Shown: in pieces, positions 36,801 through 44,333 of the stretch
Layout: each line of letters opens with the position of its first letter
How positions within the stretch are numbered: position 1 is the stretch's first letter
Origin: Vallitaleaceae bacterium 9-2
Lineage (GTDB): Bacteria; Bacillota; Clostridia; Lachnospirales; Vallitaleaceae
Assembly: GCA_038396585.1 (NCBI GenBank)
Contig: CP121691.1
Coordinates: 930,001-994,000 of the forward strand
Length of the DNA stretch: 64,000 nt
Direction: 5' to 3'
The notes under the pieces: generated by a model
Database searches by the model: none
What the model saw: only the letters and a program-made list of their open reading frames with translations
Told to the model about the DNA's origin: nothing
Program-made: the position numbers and the translations under genes

Positions 36801-39704
36801 ACCTATAGCATCGACGATTACAACGGCGGAACCCCTGCGGTTACAGGAAGTGGTATGATAGCGACAGCGACAGACCAGATCAGTGGATTGGATGTCAGCG
36901 GGTTGGATGATGATACCTTAACCTTGACAGCTTATTTAACGGATGCATATGGGAACCAAGGAATCAATGTAACGGATACATTAATAAAAGATATATATAT
37001 ACCAAATGGCTATAGTGTTAGTATTGATTCAAGTTATATTAATAACACCAATGCAACAGCAATGAGTTTCACATTTGCCTTGGCGGAAGTCGGAACAACG
37101 TATCACTACACTATTGACGATACCAACGGTGCGACTGCTGCGATCACAGGTAGTGGAGTTATAGAGACAGCGACAGATCAGATAACAGATATTGATGTCA
37201 GTGGCTTAGCCGACGATATTCTAACTTTGACGGTCTATCTAACAGATAGTGCGGGCAATCAAGGTAGCGATGCAACGGATACAGTGACCAAAGAGACGGT
37301 GCCACCAAGTGGTTATACGGTTACCTTAGATCAAGACCCGGTGACGTCATCTAATGATACTGCAGTAAGTTTTACGTTTGCCTCGGCGCAAGTAGATGCA
37401 GACTATGCCTACAGTATCAGTGATGGCAGTAGCCAAGTGACAGGCAGTGGGACGATAGCAACAGCCACAGACCAGATAAGTAGTATTGATGTGAGTGGTC
37501 TAGCGGATGGAACCTTGAATCTTAGCGTGACCTTAACAGATGCAGCAGGCAATATCGGGGTAGCGGCAACAGATAGTGCAACCAAAGAAGCAACGCCTCC
37601 AAGTGGATACAGTGTAAGCTTCGATCAAGGCACGGTAATCTCATCCAATGAAGCCAACATATCTTTTACCTTTGCCTCGGCAGAAGTAGGAGCTACCTAT
37701 AACTATAGCATCGACGATACCAATGCTGGAACCCCTGCGGTTACAGGAAGTGGAACCATAGCGACAGCCACAGACCAGATAAGTGGATTGGATGTGAGTG
37801 GTCTAGATGATGACACGTTAACCTTGACAGCTTATTTAACAGATGCATATGGAAATCAAGGAGATAATGTAGCGGATATGATTACAAAAGATACCGTTGC
37901 TCCAAGTGGATACAGTGTTAGTATTGATTCAAGTTATATTAATAACACCAATGCAACAGCAATGAGTTTCAAGTTTGCCTTGGCGGAAGTCGGAACAACG
38001 TATCACTACACTATTGACGATACCAACGGTGTGACTGCTGCCATCACAGGAAGTGGAACTATAGCAACAGCCACAGATCAGATAGCTGGTATTGATGTCA
38101 GTGGATTAGCCGACGATATTCTAACTTTGACGGTCTACCTAACAGATAGTGCGGGTAATCAAGGTAGCAATGCAACGGATACAGTGACCAAAGAGACAGT
38201 GCCACCTAGTGGTTATACAGTTACCTTAGATCAAGACCCGGTGACATCAGATAATGATACTACAGTAAGTTTTACATTTGCTTCGGCGCAAGTAGATGCA
38301 GATTATGCCTATAGTATCAGTGATGGCAGTAGCCAAGTGACAGGCAGTGGGACGATAGGGACAGCCACAGATCAGATAAGTAGTATTGATGTGAGTGGTC
38401 TAGCGGATGGAACCTTGAACCTTAGCGTGACCTTAACAGATGCAGCTGGCAATGTCGGGCTAGCAGCAACAGATAGTGCAACAAAAAAAGCAATCTCACC
38501 AAGTGGGTATAGCGTCAGCTTCGATCAAGGCTCAGTGATTCCGTCCAATGAATTCAACATATCCTTTGCCTTTGCCTTGGCAGAAGTAGGAGCTACCTAT
38601 ACCTATAGCATTGATGATACCAATGCTGGAACCCCTGCGGTTACAGGAAGTGGTACGATAGCGACAGCGACAGACCAGATCAGTGGATTGGATGTGAGTG
38701 GTCTAGATGATGACATGTTAACCTTGACAGCTTATTTAACAGATGCATATGGAAATCAAGGAGATAATGTAACGGATACAGTAGAAAAAGATACGAGTGT
38801 ACCGAGTGGATACAGTGTTAATATGGATCCAAGTTATATCAATAGTACCAATGCAACCGCAATAAGTTTTACTTTTGCATTGGCAGAGGTGGATGCAACG
38901 TATTATTACAGCATTGACGATACCAACGGTGCGACTTCCGCGATCACAGGTAGTGGAGTTATAGAGACAGCGACAGATCAGATAACAGGTATTGATGTGA
39001 GTGGCTTAGATGATGATACCATCACCTTAAGTGTTTATTTAACAGATGGTTTTGGAAATACAGGCAATACCACAACGGATACAGTGACCAAAGAGACTGT
39101 GGTGCCAAGCGGTTACACCGTTACCTTAGATCAAGATCCGGTGACATCAGATAATGAAACGGCAATAAGTTTTACGTTTGCCTCGGCGGAAGTAGGAGCC
39201 ACTTATAACTATAGTATTGATGATGCCAATGGTGCAACTTCGGCGATCACAGGTAGTGGAACGATAGAGGCAGCCACAGATCAGATAACAGGTATTGATG
39301 TGAGTGGATTAGATAGTGGAACCTTGAACCTTAACGTGACATTGACAGATATAGCGGGCAATGTGGGTATAGCTGCAACGGATAGCGTAGTAAAAAGTGC
39401 GAATGTTCCCAATAGTTACACAGCTACCTGTGCCAGTGATCCAAGTGATGATTATGCACAAACATATGAGAAAGCAGCAGATGTTAATGGAAAACCAAGT
39501 TATAATTATTATCACAATGTATATGGTGCGAATTTCACAATTCTATGGGATGCTGGCGATAACCGCTGGGAGCTTCAAGATGATAGTGTCTCTGCTGGAT
39601 ATGATCCGGTAGTTCATTACCATAATGGTACAGGTGATACGCCTCCAATTGGTCCTTGGATAAATATATATGGGATTGGGGATATATCACTCAATGCAAA
39701 CTAG
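33843..39704 (+). CDS. Giant SLH-domain surface protein with 14 Ig-like repeats
   Basis: 1953 residues from TTG 33843 (GGAGAGGG about 8 bp upstream), beginning with a signal peptide (AVAIIFFMSFYM core). Three SLH domains (about 30-80, 95-145 and 155-205; WAKDKISKW, GYPDGSFKPDDNITKAEF, GYPDGTYKPQGAITRAEV) anchor it to cell-wall polysaccharide. Residues of about 215-430 form a beta-solenoid-like stretch of short strands. Next, after a Gly/Thr linker, come 14 tandem domains of about 100 residues (P-S-G-Y-S-V start, SFTFALAEVG, GSGTIATATDQI, DVSGLDDDTLTLTVYLTD). A unique C-terminal domain of about 90 residues ends the protein. It is probably an adhesin or S-layer-associated stalk. Confidence 0.88.
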   Translation: MHNTKWKAVAIIFFMSFYMNITVVSVVGVDGFNDIDNHWAKDKISKWTEAGRISGYPDGSFKPDDNITKAEFITLINKLYGYNEADGVNFSDVGSEAWYANQTAIAKSNRYMQWYQNNQLEPDEAISREDVSVIVAEILASKSNDPDTVLSSFEDGTMVEETHQSQVAALIEKGYLTGYPDGTYKPQGAITRAEVINLLDKVLGRTVTESGTVGNGSQVEVVDGNITVYKGDLTLTNVWIKGDLILTAEVADGDINLENVTIDGRIIVDGGDSQLHLKGSNISEILLVKKSGKSQVLSENSTVNKVISKSNVLLEGDFKNSEVEIQSSGHVVELDGTFASVEMKESATLEIKGDTGIDDLKVATEAAGSNINTSSGTTIKEVTFDGPAIVKGSVFIAKVVLNTDGVLVEPVVGEIEKNEATTNSEGVKVKQPSRGGGGTSTTTDTTPPTGYSVSFDQSAANSSNQSSMSFTFSSAEVGTSYKYSIDDTNGLTLAVIGNGTIATATDQVTGIDVSTLDDDTLTLTVTLVDAANNQGNSVSDTVIKETVAPTGYSVSIDQAAITASNETTMSFSFASAEVGSNYRYTIADTDNGTSDVTGSGSIVTAADQVIGINVSTLTNGTLTLHVQLTDAAGNEGNIAVDTIIKESTPPSGFSASFDQDPVNLTNKTNISFTFALAEVGTTYNYSIDDTNAGTPAVTGSGTIATATDQISGLDVSGLDDDTLTLTVYLTDSYGNQGNNVTDTVLKDTSEPSGYSVSIDSSYINSSNATAISFTFALAEVGATYSYSIDDTNGGTLPITGSGTIGTATDQITGIDVSGLDDDTLTLTVYLTDNHGNQGGNTTDTATKETVVPSGYSVTLDQDPVTSANDTGVSFSFALAEVGTTYHYSIDDNNNGTSPITGSGGIITATDQVSSIDVSGLDDGTLHLSVTLTDAAGNIGVAATDSATKEATPPTGYTISFDQDSVIASNATNVSFTFASAEVGVAYTYSIDDYNGGTPAVTGSGMIATATDQISGLDVSGLDDDTLTLTAYLTDAYGNQGINVTDTLIKDIYIPNGYSVSIDSSYINNTNATAMSFTFALAEVGTTYHYTIDDTNGATAAITGSGVIETATDQITDIDVSGLADDILTLTVYLTDSAGNQGSDATDTVTKETVPPSGYTVTLDQDPVTSSNDTAVSFTFASAQVDADYAYSISDGSSQVTGSGTIATATDQISSIDVSGLADGTLNLSVTLTDAAGNIGVAATDSATKEATPPSGYSVSFDQGTVISSNEANISFTFASAEVGATYNYSIDDTNAGTPAVTGSGTIATATDQISGLDVSGLDDDTLTLTAYLTDAYGNQGDNVADMITKDTVAPSGYSVSIDSSYINNTNATAMSFKFALAEVGTTYHYTIDDTNGVTAAITGSGTIATATDQIAGIDVSGLADDILTLTVYLTDSAGNQGSNATDTVTKETVPPSGYTVTLDQDPVTSDNDTTVSFTFASAQVDADYAYSISDGSSQVTGSGTIGTATDQISSIDVSGLADGTLNLSVTLTDAAGNVGLAATDSATKKAISPSGYSVSFDQGSVIPSNEFNISFAFALAEVGATYTYSIDDTNAGTPAVTGSGTIATATDQISGLDVSGLDDDMLTLTAYLTDAYGNQGDNVTDTVEKDTSVPSGYSVNMDPSYINSTNATAISFTFALAEVDATYYYSIDDTNGATSAITGSGVIETATDQITGIDVSGLDDDTITLSVYLTDGFGNTGNTTTDTVTKETVVPSGYTVTLDQDPVTSDNETAISFTFASAEVGATYNYSIDDANGATSAITGSGTIEAATDQITGIDVSGLDSGTLNLNVTLTDIAGNVGIAATDSVVKSANVPNSYTATCASDPSDDYAQTYEKAADVNGKPSYNYYHNVYGANFTILWDAGDNRWELQDDSVSAGYDPVVHYHNGTGDTPPIGPWINIYGIGDISLNAN
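35178..39400 (+). repeat. Fourteen tandem domain repeats with a 900-bp higher-order period
   Basis: Each unit is about 301 bp. Units 3-14 fall into four blocks of three distinct types (SFDQ type, SIDSSYIN type, TLDQDPVTS type). Type 1 junctions near 36690, 37590 and 38490 are exactly 900 bp apart, with near-identical DNA around 36661, 37561 and 38461. The repeats therefore expanded as three-domain blocks, and recently enough to allow recombination between them. Confidence 0.85.
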
Positions 39705-39705
39705 T

Positions 39706-39753
39706 ATTCAAATAAAGAGACAACATATTAATATGTTGTCTCTTTATTTGAAT
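39706..39753. terminator. Bidirectional terminator, perfect 48-bp palindrome
   Basis: 24 bases from 39706 pair perfectly with 39730-39753, without a loop beyond the stem turn. A-rich and T-rich outer arms serve both the SLH gene (+) and the convergent tail-collar gene (-), whose stop codon abuts it. Confidence 0.85.
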
Positions 39754-40272
39754 CTAACTTCTTGGCGGGAAAATACCATTAACGCAGATAATAAAGTTAA
39801 TGGTTAAAAAGGGTGGTAAAATTTGAAGTGGTTGAGAACCGCCGGTATCTCCGATGCTTTTTTCATGCATATTCGTAGTTGTATCGGGATCTTTTGGTCC
39901 ATAAACATTGGTGGTATATCTAGATTGTGGAACAGATAAAACATTGTTTTCAGGTTCTGCTAAAGTTGCATTTTGGGTGGATGCAGTTATGGTATGGCTA
40001 TGTTTAGGCATGTTATCAACTGTGATGTGCGTTGTTAGCGTTCCGCCTTTTTCTCCTTGACGAAAAATAGGTCCTTGATGCATTGGGAAGCGATCGCGTA
40101 AATCCGGTAATTGGAATGTATTGATTCCATCACCGCCATAGGTGGTACCTAGAAGCGCATAAAGTGCTTGAAATTGTGATATCGGTAATATAGCTCCATC
40201 ACAGAACATCCAGTCCTGAGGCGCATAGTTGCCGGCGAACATTGTAATCTCACCTAAATAGTAATCTACCAT
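39754..40272 (-). CDS. Phage tail collar domain protein (microcystin-dependent type)
   Basis: 172 residues on the minus strand, RBS AAGGAGGA upstream of the start at 40272. The N-terminal tail-collar domain (PF07484) has MFAGNYAPQDWMFCDGAILP, LYALLGTTYGGDG and FQLPDLRDRFPMHQG. The second half contains THSHTI-like His residues and a C-terminal PFLTINFIICVNGIFPP strand. These proteins occur both in phage tail fibres and as stand-alone bacterial surface or extracellular proteins. No other phage gene is nearby, so the latter is likely. It is a paralogue of the gene 39 bp upstream. Confidence 0.88.
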   Translation of the reverse strand: MVDYYLGEITMFAGNYAPQDWMFCDGAILPISQFQALYALLGTTYGGDGINTFQLPDLRDRFPMHQGPIFRQGEKGGTLTTHITVDNMPKHSHTITASTQNATLAEPENNVLSVPQSRYTTNVYGPKDPDTTTNMHEKSIGDTGGSQPLQILPPFLTINFIICVNGIFPPRS

Positions 40273-40311
40273 TTAAAAATTCCTCCTTACTTAATCAATT
40301 GATGGTTTGTG

Positions 40312-40830
40312 TTAAGGACGAGATGGATAATAGCCATCATAGTTTATGATAAAATTAAATGTAAGATAAGGCGGCATCGTTGCAAGTGGTTGAGAGCCAC
40401 CTTCATTTTTTAGACTGTCTTGATCCAATGAAGTTATATGAGAAGCATCATAGTTAGTGTACAGCATTGTCGGATAGCGCGATTGAACAGTTGACATTAC
40501 GTTATTCGTTGGAGTTGACTCAGCCATATTGCTTGTAGAAGTTCGAAGGGGATGATTGTGAGCGGGTAAATGGTTGGGGGATAGTTGAACGTGCGTCCAA
40601 CCTCCAATCATTCCTTGATAGAAGCCATCGCCTCGATGGTTTGGAATCCGGTCTCTTAAATCCGGCAGTTTGAAGGTGGTATACCCATCGCCACCGTAAC
40701 GATTTCCGATAACAGCATAAAGCAGCTGGTACTCAGAAATCTGAAGTGTCGAACCATCACAGAGGAACCATCCTTCTGGCGCGTAAGTTGCTGCAGTAAG
40801 GGTCACTTGTCCTGCAAATGGATAATTCAT
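40312..40830 (-). CDS. Phage tail collar domain protein, paralogue
   Basis: 172 residues on the minus strand, the same length and layout as its neighbour at 39754: PFAGQVTLTAATYAPEGWFL, YAVIGNRYGGDG, FKLPDLRDRIPNHRG, LPAHNHPL and the terminal YLTFNFIINYDGYYPSR. It is the first gene of a two-gene minus-strand operon produced by tandem duplication. RBS GAGGAGGAAAT lies just upstream. The function is unknown; these proteins may form trimeric fibre-tip structures. Confidence 0.88.
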   Translation of the reverse strand: MNYPFAGQVTLTAATYAPEGWFLCDGSTLQISEYQLLYAVIGNRYGGDGYTTFKLPDLRDRIPNHRGDGFYQGMIGGWTHVQLSPNHLPAHNHPLRTSTSNMAESTPTNNVMSTVQSRYPTMLYTNYDASHITSLDQDSLKNEGGSQPLATMPPYLTFNFIINYDGYYPSRP

Positions 40831-40946
40831 TAATATTTCCTCCTCTCGTTAAAACCTTGACTAACTTGTATAGAATTATTATATCATAAAATTAAATGTA
40901 AAACGCAAAGAGAGTATTTTGTATGGAAAATATAGCTTATAATGGC

Positions 40947-41096
40947 TTGCATTATATGGAGCAAAATAGTAGAATGGTACTTGAATAAAGTGGTAATGTG
41001 CAATGGGTTGAGTATAATGGGAAAACTTATAAGGGAAGATTCTCTATTTTTTTATAATAATAAGCGCATAACCATAACTGTGGTATGTGTTTTTTT
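40947..41096 (+). promoter_or_regulatory. Recurrent promoter-leader-terminator element, copy 3
   Basis: Promoter TTGCAT (40947-40952), 17 bp, TAGAAT (40970-40975). The leader contains TAATGTGCAATGGGTTGAG, ATGGGAAAA and TATAAGGGAAGATTC. The hairpin runs from GCGCATAACCA to TGGTATGTGT with a T-run (41064-41096). It lies 57 nt before the helicase start. The 323-bp gap 40831-41153 otherwise holds only AT-rich sequence that must include the leftward promoter of the tail-collar pair. Confidence 0.55.
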
Positions 41097-41153
41097 GTTG
41101 TCTGGGAGAGATAAGAGCTGAATGAATAATTAATAAAGGGGAGCTATAGTATT

Positions 41154-43601
41154 ATGATATTAAACATTGATCAACGTAAAATTGTCGATAGTGATGTAAC
41201 AGGAAATATGCTTATTCGTGGTGTGGCGGGAAGTGGAAAAACCACCGTTGCAGTTCATAGAATACCGATTCTATTGGATTATCATACAAAAGAAAAGGAT
41301 AAGGTTCTCTTGATAACATATAACCGTTCCTTAATCCACTATGTCAATTATTTATATGAAAAAATGGATCGACAAACGACGCTGCTTGATTTGTCCGATA
41401 AGGAAGAACGATTAGAGATTAAGACCATTGACTCAATCATTCGAAGTCTGTTTAATCAATTAAAGATAAAACATAAAAATAATCCCATTCCCTCAATGCA
41501 TGAACAATTTAATACAATAAACTATGTTTTGGATAAACTTCAAGATAAGTATAAAGAGATTCCGTGGTTTAACACGCAAAATTCGAGATTCATACTTAAT
41601 GAAATCGATTGGATTAAAGCCTGTGACTACGATAGTATAAAAGCTTATCAAGAAGCTGATAGAACAGGCCGAGCCGCTTACATGAAAGAAATTAAAGACA
41701 CACAAGGCGTTCAACGAATTAAGAAAAATAGTATTCAAAGAGAAGCTATTTATGAATGCTATCAGTTTTATAATAACATCATGTATAAAAAGGGCTTTTT
41801 TGATTTTGGAGATATGGCAAAAATGGTAAAGGATCATTTTGAAGAAATTAATACGGATAAGTACGTGCACATACTTATAGATGAAGCACAAGACCTGTCA
41901 AAATTACAACTTGATATAATCAAGAGATTATATGATGAACAAGACTATAGCTCGGCAACCTTTATCACAGATACTTCTCAGAGTATTTATGAAAAATCGT
42001 GGTTGAGTTATCATGCTTTTACTACTGTAGGCTTTAATATGGCAGGTCGCTCGCGCATCCTAAGCAAAAACTATCGAACCACGAAACAAGTGGCAATGGC
42101 GGCATATAGTTTGACAGAAAAAGATGATGCAATTACTTCAAATGAGTTATACGTGAAGCCTCTGGTGGTTGAACGCGAAGGAAGTTTTCCGGTCTATCGA
42201 AATTTTGAAAATGATGAAGAAGAACTTAACTATATCTCCAGCGTGATTAAGAAGAAAAGCTCTAAGTATGACTTGCGGGATATGGTTATCATAGCACGTA
42301 ATAAAAAGCAGTTAGAGATTGCTAAAGATTATTTGATTCGTCAAGGTATTGACTCCAAAATCTATTCAGATAAAGTATCCTTTGATGAAGAGGTAGTAAA
42401 ATTATTTACTATGCATTCAATTAAAGGTTTAGAATTTAAGTTGGTTTTTATTATTGGCTTGAATGAAGGAATTATTCCCTATTCTAGTCCGTGTGAAGCA
42501 GATGACAATAATAACAGCGAAATACAAGACAGAAAATTATTGTATGTTGGGATGACCAGAGCTGAAGAAAAACTCTATATGACCTCGAGTGGAAAAGCGT
42601 CAAAGTTTATAAAAGATATTAATCCCGAATACCTTATTACCAATGATGAAGAACCCTTTGAAAATATTACAAAATTACCTGAAAATCGATATTTGTTTAC
42701 AGAAAAGATTATTGAAATACATAGCAAAGAGGAAACTGTAAGACAAGGTATTCTTCAAAATCTCATAGATATACTAGGATATCCATTAAGTTGCATCGAT
42801 ATTGAAGTTCCCGTGCAACAATATTCTCAAAAAGGTTATGCAGATATTGTCCTCTACAAATCTCAATCAAAAGAGAAACCCTTAGTTGTCATTGAATGTA
42901 AGGCTCAAGATGTTGAAATCGAAGCATTAAAGGACCAATTATTTGACTATATGAAAGCATTGCCTAGTGTAAGATTTGGCATGATGACAAATGGAGTAAA
43001 GCATTATTTTTATGAGAAAAGTGGAATGAAAATGTTGGACCGTGCTATGGTGCCATCTTATGATAACTTAGTCAACACCATAGATAAAGTCTTTGTCTAT
43101 AAGAATATGGTCAATAATAGAGAGTTTAAATATATCGTTAATGGATATGATAATAAAAACATATCAATAAAGTATATGGATGAAGAGGGTGTGTTGCCTA
43201 TTGGAGACTATCGGGATATAGGAATAATGGGAAAAGTATCCGCCGGTTTGCTCAAGACGATGGATCAATCTATAGATAGTATATCAAGGCATATCCCATT
43301 GCCATCAGAGTGGTTTTCAAATAGTTACGATTATCTCATGCTTAAAGTTGATGGGGATAGTATGATTCAGGCAGGAATAGAGCCTAGGGACCATGTTGTC
43401 GTCAGAAGGCAAGCGGATGTTGAAAACTATGATATTGCCGTTGCTGTTGTAGATGATGAAGCAACGATGAAAAAAATAGTTAAGATGGGCGACAGTATAA
43501 TGTTAATGCCTGAAAACAGCAAATATGAGCCGATAATGAAAAAAGCAGATGAAATCTTCATAGCAGGTAAGATCGTTGGAGTTTTGAAGAGCTTGGGATA
43601 G
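41154..43601 (+). CDS. UvrD-like helicase fused to HsdR_N-like nuclease and S24 (LexA-like) domain
   Basis: 815 residues. Residues 1 to about 490 are an SF1 helicase: Walker A GVAGSGKTT (Lys29), II LIDEAQDLS (about 241), IV SKNYRTTKQ (about 303), V TMHSIKGLEFKLV (about 418), VI YVGMTRAEEKLY (about 463). Residues of about 530-640 carry a type I restriction R_N-like nuclease core with GYADIVLYKS (Asp, about 560) and VVIECKAQD (Glu-x-Lys, about 578). Residues of about 715-815 are an S24/LexA-type domain with the Ser-Lys dyad in GDSMIQAG (about 733) and TMKKIVKMGD (about 771). The dyad would allow self-cleavage. It may be a DNA-damage or phage-triggered nuclease. A two-component pair follows 15 bp downstream. 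Confidence 0.82.
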   Translation: MILNIDQRKIVDSDVTGNMLIRGVAGSGKTTVAVHRIPILLDYHTKEKDKVLLITYNRSLIHYVNYLYEKMDRQTTLLDLSDKEERLEIKTIDSIIRSLFNQLKIKHKNNPIPSMHEQFNTINYVLDKLQDKYKEIPWFNTQNSRFILNEIDWIKACDYDSIKAYQEADRTGRAAYMKEIKDTQGVQRIKKNSIQREAIYECYQFYNNIMYKKGFFDFGDMAKMVKDHFEEINTDKYVHILIDEAQDLSKLQLDIIKRLYDEQDYSSATFITDTSQSIYEKSWLSYHAFTTVGFNMAGRSRILSKNYRTTKQVAMAAYSLTEKDDAITSNELYVKPLVVEREGSFPVYRNFENDEEELNYISSVIKKKSSKYDLRDMVIIARNKKQLEIAKDYLIRQGIDSKIYSDKVSFDEEVVKLFTMHSIKGLEFKLVFIIGLNEGIIPYSSPCEADDNNNSEIQDRKLLYVGMTRAEEKLYMTSSGKASKFIKDINPEYLITNDEEPFENITKLPENRYLFTEKIIEIHSKEETVRQGILQNLIDILGYPLSCIDIEVPVQQYSQKGYADIVLYKSQSKEKPLVVIECKAQDVEIEALKDQLFDYMKALPSVRFGMMTNGVKHYFYEKSGMKMLDRAMVPSYDNLVNTIDKVFVYKNMVNNREFKYIVNGYDNKNISIKYMDEEGVLPIGDYRDIGIMGKVSAGLLKTMDQSIDSISRHIPLPSEWFSNSYDYLMLKVDGDSMIQAGIEPRDHVVVRRQADVENYDIAVAVVDDEATMKKIVKMGDSIMLMPENSKYEPIMKKADEIFIAGKIVGVLKSLG

Positions 43602-43616
43602 AAAAAGAGGCAGAGT

Positions 43617-44333
43617 ATGAAAAAAATCTTATTATTGGAAGATAACATTTCCTGTAGAAAACATTTGCTTAAGATAGCAGCAAGCATAAACCCTACGTTG
43701 GATTTTTTTGAAACCGGTAGTGCAAATGAAGCATATAGCTATTCAATATCAAATGATGTCAGTGTGTTTTTGCTGGATATCCAGGTAGAGGATTATTCAG
43801 GAATAGAACTAGCCAAACGCTTAAGAAGTATAAAAAAATATCAGTTTACACCGATTATCTTTATTACGGCTATGCCAACTAGACAGCTGGAGGCATTTCG
43901 CAAAATCCATTGCTATGATTACATAATAAAGCCTTTTACAGAGGAAGAAGCCGGTAAAGTCCTTAAAAAAATATTGATTGATTACATAGATCGACCTAAT
44001 GAAACCAAAAACCTAGCATTAAAGTTCAAGAATTTTACTCAAATGATTCCTATGAATGATATTTTGTATGTAGAGTATGTGAATAGAAGAATCATCATCA
44101 TAACCAAAGAGGAAAAAATAAAATATATGCATATGTCGATGAAAAAATTCAAGCAATTATTAGATGAAGATTTTTTCATGCAAGTACACCAATCCGTTAT
44201 TATTAATTCAAATTATGTTGAAAAAATAGAGTTCGACGCAAAAAGTATAAAACTATATAGTGTAGAAGAAGAAATTCCAATAGGACGAAGCTATCTAAAA
44301 GAAGTGAGAGGTAGATTTGATGACTTATATTGA
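43617..44333 (+). CDS. LytTR-family response regulator
   Basis: 238 residues. The receiver has an acidic pocket LLLEDN, phosphoacceptor Asp in VFLLDIQVEDYSG (about residue 53), and IIKPF with the conserved Lys-Pro. The LytTR DNA-binding domain begins at about 135: MNDILYVEYVNRRIIIITKE, FKQLLDEDFFMQVHQSVIIN and PIGRSYLKEV. It is of the AgrA/ComE type, which binds direct repeats. It follows the helicase fusion by 15 bp and its end overlaps the kinase gene. No agrB or agrD gene is nearby. Confidence 0.9.
   Translation: MKKILLLEDNISCRKHLLKIAASINPTLDFFETGSANEAYSYSISNDVSVFLLDIQVEDYSGIELAKRLRSIKKYQFTPIIFITAMPTRQLEAFRKIHCYDYIIKPFTEEEAGKVLKKILIDYIDRPNETKNLALKFKNFTQMIPMNDILYVEYVNRRIIIITKEEKIKYMHMSMKKFKQLLDEDFFMQVHQSVIINSNYVEKIEFDAKSIKLYSVEEEIPIGRSYLKEVRGRFDDLY

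Noticed and set aside
35178-39400. CRISPR array
   Set aside because: The repeats are about 300 bp, in frame and protein coding. No short repeat-spacer array was seen anywhere in the window.
39754-40830. Prophage
   Set aside because: Only two tail-collar proteins are present. There are no capsid, portal, terminase, lysis or integrase genes within the window.
20583-41096. Recurrent leader as a MITE or IS-derived repeat
   Set aside because: The copies share functional parts (promoter spacing, core, terminator) rather than terminal inverted repeats, show no target duplications and always face a downstream gene.
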